This document shows, piece by piece, positions 61,579 through 64,000 of a stretch of DNA of 64,000 nucleotides. A program made the position numbers and the translations under genes. This DNA comes from Haloferax elongans ATCC BAA-1513 (GTDB lineage Archaea > Halobacteriota > Halobacteria > Halobacteriales > Haloferacaceae), in the NCBI RefSeq assembly GCF_000336755.1, contig NZ_AOLK01000024.1, positions 1 through 64,000 of the forward strand, written 5' to 3'. The notes below the pieces were generated by a model, which was given only the letters and a program-made list of their open reading frames with translations, was not told the DNA's origin and did not search any database. Numbering within the stretch: position 1 is the stretch's first letter; each line of letters opens with the position of its first letter.

Positions 61579-62397
61579 TTAGCTCACCTTGCCGCGGAGA
61601 TACGCAGAGATGCCCTCGCTCACGAGGACGATGCCGAGAATCGCGATGAGGATGGTGAGCACCGCGTCCCATTTGAAGTAGTTAATATTCGTCTGGAGAG
61701 CGACGCCGATGCCGCCCGCACCGACGAACCCGATGATGGTCGACGCTCGAACGTTGATGTCCCAACGGAAAGTTGCGACACTGATGAACGCCGGCTTAAT
61801 CTGCGGGATGATGCCGTAGATGAACATCTGGAACGTCGAGGCACCGGTTGCGGAGATTGCTTCGACCGGGCCGCGGTCGATTTCTTCGATTGCTTCGCCG
61901 AGGAGTTTCGCGGTGAAGCCCACCGAGCGAACGGCAATCGCCAACACGCCCGCGAGCGCACCCGGACCGAACAGTACGACGAAGATGAGCGCCCAGATGA
62001 TGACGTTGACAGACCGGGTAAACGAGACGATGAACTTGCCGAACAGGTACGTCCAGCGGTTCGGTGTCGTGTTGCTCGCGCTGAGGAACGCCACGGGAAG
62101 CGCCATCACGATTGCGAGCGCCGTCCCGAGAATCGAGATGTTGATGGTTTCGAGAAGCGGCCCCACGATTTCGCTGGTGTAGATGACGTTCGGCGGGTAC
62201 ATCCGCGTCAAGAGGTCCATCACCTCGTTCGGCGCGGACGCGACGTAGCCGTAGTTGATGTCCATCGACCGCCACGCGGCGGCGAGAATCACGAGGACGC
62301 CCAGCGTGAGGAAGTAGCGAATCAGTCGCTGTCGCGTGTCGAATCGCTCCCACTCGGCACCACTGTCGGCCCCACTGAACTCGGATTTACTCGCCAT
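61579..62397 (-). CDS. phnE: Phosphonate ABC transporter permease (PhnE-type), second copy
   Basis: A 272-residue inner membrane permease with about six helices. The EAA loop (ELLGEAIEEIDRGPVEAISATGAS, partly shown) contacts the ATPase. The N-terminal soluble tail reads SEFSGADSGAEWERFD. Last gene of phnC-phnE-phnE, starting at the base after the previous stop codon. Two permeases form the heterodimeric channel. The substrate is phosphonate or phosphate ester by family; it is not proven. Confidence 0.88.
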   Translation of the reverse strand: MASKSEFSGADSGAEWERFDTRQRLIRYFLTLGVLVILAAAWRSMDINYGYVASAPNEVMDLLTRMYPPNVIYTSEIVGPLLETINISILGTALAIVMALPVAFLSASNTTPNRWTYLFGKFIVSFTRSVNVIIWALIFVVLFGPGALAGVLAIAVRSVGFTAKLLGEAIEEIDRGPVEAISATGASTFQMFIYGIIPQIKPAFISVATFRWDINVRASTIIGFVGAGGIGVALQTNINYFKWDAVLTILIAILGIVLVSEGISAYLRGKVS

Positions 62398-63210
62398 CTA
62401 TTGGACCCTCCGGCGGGCGTAGGCGCTCGCGGCCTCGCCTATCATGACGATGCCGACGATGACGAGGATAATCAGCGAACTGTACTGGTAGTCGTACTTC
62501 TGGAAGGAGTTGAGGAGCGTAATCCCGATTCCGCCTGCGCCGACGATACCGACGACGGTACTGTGGCGGAGGTTGATGTCCAGTCGGTAGATGGACAAGC
62601 CGATGATTCGCGGGATAATCTGCGGGAGGACGCTGTAGAGGTACACCTGCATGCGACTCCCTCCGACGGCCTCGATAGCGTCCATCTGGCCGGTGTCGAT
62701 GTCTTCTATCTCTTCGGAAAGAAGCTTCGCGAAGAATCCTACCGTCTTGAACGCCAGTGCCAGTACGCCCGCGAGCGGGCCGAATCCGACCGCCTTCACC
62801 ATGACGATGGCGACGATGAGTTCGTGGAACGACCGCGTGACGGCGATGATGCTCCGTCCGACGAGATAGATTGGTCGAGGTGCGAGGTTGTTAGCCGCCA
62901 TGAACGCCACGGGCGCGCTGACGACGATTCCGAGCGTCGTGGCGATAATCGACATGAGAATACTCTCGACGATTCCCTGCACCATCAGGTCGAACTGCAT
63001 CGGCGTCGCCGCCGGTGGGAGCATGTTCGAGACGAGCGTCACCCCGCCTCCGAGACCCCGGAGGAATCGGTCGGGAGAGACCCGGATGTTCCAGAAGCTA
63101 TAGAGGACAAAGCCCGTGATGAGGGCGTAGACGACGTACTTTGTCGTCCGGTTGTAGAACGCAGTCGGGCGCTCCCAATTGCCGTCCACCGAACCGGGTT
63201 GCGTTGCCAT
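62398..63210 (-). CDS. phnE: Phosphonate ABC transporter permease (PhnE-type), first copy
   Basis: A 270-residue paralogue of the following permease, with about six helices and an EAA loop LLSEEIEDIDTGQMDAIEA. It starts three bases after the phnC stop and ends directly at the next permease start. The N-terminus is hydrophilic and acidic-neutral (VDGNWERPTAFYNRTTKY). Periplasmic binding protein PhnD is expected beyond phnC, outside the window. Confidence 0.88.
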   Translation of the reverse strand: MATQPGSVDGNWERPTAFYNRTTKYVVYALITGFVLYSFWNIRVSPDRFLRGLGGGVTLVSNMLPPAATPMQFDLMVQGIVESILMSIIATTLGIVVSAPVAFMAANNLAPRPIYLVGRSIIAVTRSFHELIVAIVMVKAVGFGPLAGVLALAFKTVGFFAKLLSEEIEDIDTGQMDAIEAVGGSRMQVYLYSVLPQIIPRIIGLSIYRLDINLRHSTVVGIVGAGGIGITLLNSFQKYDYQYSSLIILVIVGIVMIGEAASAYARRRVQ

Positions 63211-63213
63211 CGC

Positions 63214-64000
63214 TTACTCCCCCGCGTGTTGCGTACGCTCCGCTTTGGCCGCATCGCGTTCGGCACGCGATTCGCCGCCGCGGTAGATGATATCCTGTGC
63301 ACGCTCGTCGAGTTCGTCCGCAGCACCCTCGAAGACGAGTTCGCCGTCGCTCAGTCCGACGACACGGTCGGCGTACTCCGTCGCCAAATCGACCTCGTGG
63401 ATGTTGATGAGGACGGGGATGTCGTCCTCACGAGCGATTTCGGTGAGCAGGTCCATCACTTCGACCGACGTCTCGGGGTCGAGCGCACTCGTCGGTTCGT
63501 CCACGAGGAGAATCTTCGGCCGCTGGATGACCGCACGGGCGATGCCGACGCGCTGGCGCTGTCCGCCAGAAAGCTCGTCTGCGCGGTCGTTCTCGACGCC
63601 TTCGAGGCCGACACGCCGAAGAACCTCACGTGCGGTCGCGATGTCTTCGCTGTCGAAGTTGCGACGGAAGGCATCCCACGTACTCATGTAGCCGAGTCGC
63701 CCCGAGAGAACGTTCTCCATCACCGTCAGGCGCTCGACGAGGTTGAACTCCTGGTGAATCATCCCCATGTCGCGGCGCGTCTCGCGGAGTTGCGACCCCG
63801 ACAGTCCGGTTATCTCGGTGTCGTCGAGCCAAATCTCACCGGCTGTCGGCTCGGTGAGCCTGTTGATACAGCGGATGAGAGTACTCTTTCCGGCCCCGCT
63901 CGGTCCGATGATGGAGACGATTTCGTTTCCACTCACATCCATCGACAACCCCTTCAGTGCGCGGTCACCGGAGTCGTACACCTTCTCTACGTCTTTGACA
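63214..64000 (-). CDS. phnC: Phosphonate ABC transporter ATPase (PhnC, N-terminus off the right edge)
   Basis: The frame is open from the window edge. Walker A is GPSGAGKST, the Q-loop is in [14 protein letters not shown], the ABC signature is [14 protein letters not shown], Walker B is [13 protein letters not shown], and the H-loop His is in INIHEVDLA. PhnC members of this group (HQ-type Q-loop HQEFNLV) import phosphonates. The C-terminal tail beyond the H-loop is typical. The true start is off-window; GTG 63981 is an internal codon, not a start. Confidence 0.9.
   Translation of the reverse strand, partial: VKDVEKVYDSGDRALKGLSMDVSGNEIVSIIGPSGAGKSTLIRCINRLTEPTAGEIWLDDTEITGLSGSQLRETRRDMGMIHQEFNLVERLTVMENVLSGRLGYMSTWDAFRRNFDSEDIATAREVLRRVGLEGVENDRADELSGGQRQRVGIARAVIQRPKILLVDEPTSALDPETSVEVMDLLTEIAREDDIPVLINIHEVDLATEYADRVVGLSDGELVFEGAADELDERAQDIIYRGGESRAERDAAKAERTQHAGE

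Overview
The window is a gene-dense, high-GC stretch of a haloarchaeal chromosome, most likely Haloferax or a close relative. The evidence is: very acidic proteins; archaeal-type genes (S19e, PDCD5, class I lysyl-tRNA synthetase, RNase P RNA of archaeal form, archaeal UMP kinase); many leaderless genes with a TATA-like box 26-30 bases before the start codon; haloarchaeal-only families (HTH_10, amphi-Trp, DUF7123, DUF7563, DUF5806, DUF5807); and two lipoproteins of the family named after Hvo_1808. The MoaE protein has lysines at exactly 240 and 247, the positions known to be SAMPylated in Haloferax volcanii. The genus call is inference.

Layout. 0-9 kb: lysS (runs off the left edge) and pyrH, a MobB-MoaE fusion for molybdopterin, an M50 protease, thiL, a UPF0104 membrane protein, and an S19e-PDCD5-PP-loop operon. 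9-18 kb: hisS, truA, Usp proteins, a HAD phosphatase, M28 and M3 peptidases. 18-22 kb: tRNA-Lys(TTT) with duplicated 3'-end fragments beside it, a dual-specificity phosphatase, an M20 peptidase and a DUF7119 operon with two microproteins. 22-30 kb: assimilatory nitrite/sulfite reductase, two EamA exporters, an Lrp regulator and a 7TM/ATP-grasp fusion. 30-47 kb: a histidine kinase, secreted and lipid-anchored metalloproteases, a beta-CASP nuclease, a geranylgeranyl-reductase-like flavoprotein, rnpB, and a tandemly duplicated two-gene unit (Hvo_1808-type protease plus small disulfide protein) lying between two NAD-salvage genes. 47-56 kb: a second large histidine kinase, a PfkB kinase, an HTH_10 regulator, an M23-like protein, a lipoate ligase and dihydroorotase. 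56-64 kb: haloarchaeal conserved proteins, three Usp genes with a GNAT acetyltransferase, a DHH phosphoesterase, and a phosphonate ABC importer whose ATPase runs off the right edge.

Most of this is housekeeping chromosome: there is no prophage, intact insertion sequence, CRISPR array or defence island. The best candidates for undescribed biology are the duplicated protease/small-protein bicistron (42.7-46.4 kb), a 43-codon gene with a DtxR/IdeR-like palindrome over its predicted transcription start (34.2 kb), the 7TM/ATP-grasp fusion with its overlapping microprotein (26-28 kb), and two sensor kinases whose N-terminal receiver-like domains lack the phospho-accepting aspartate.
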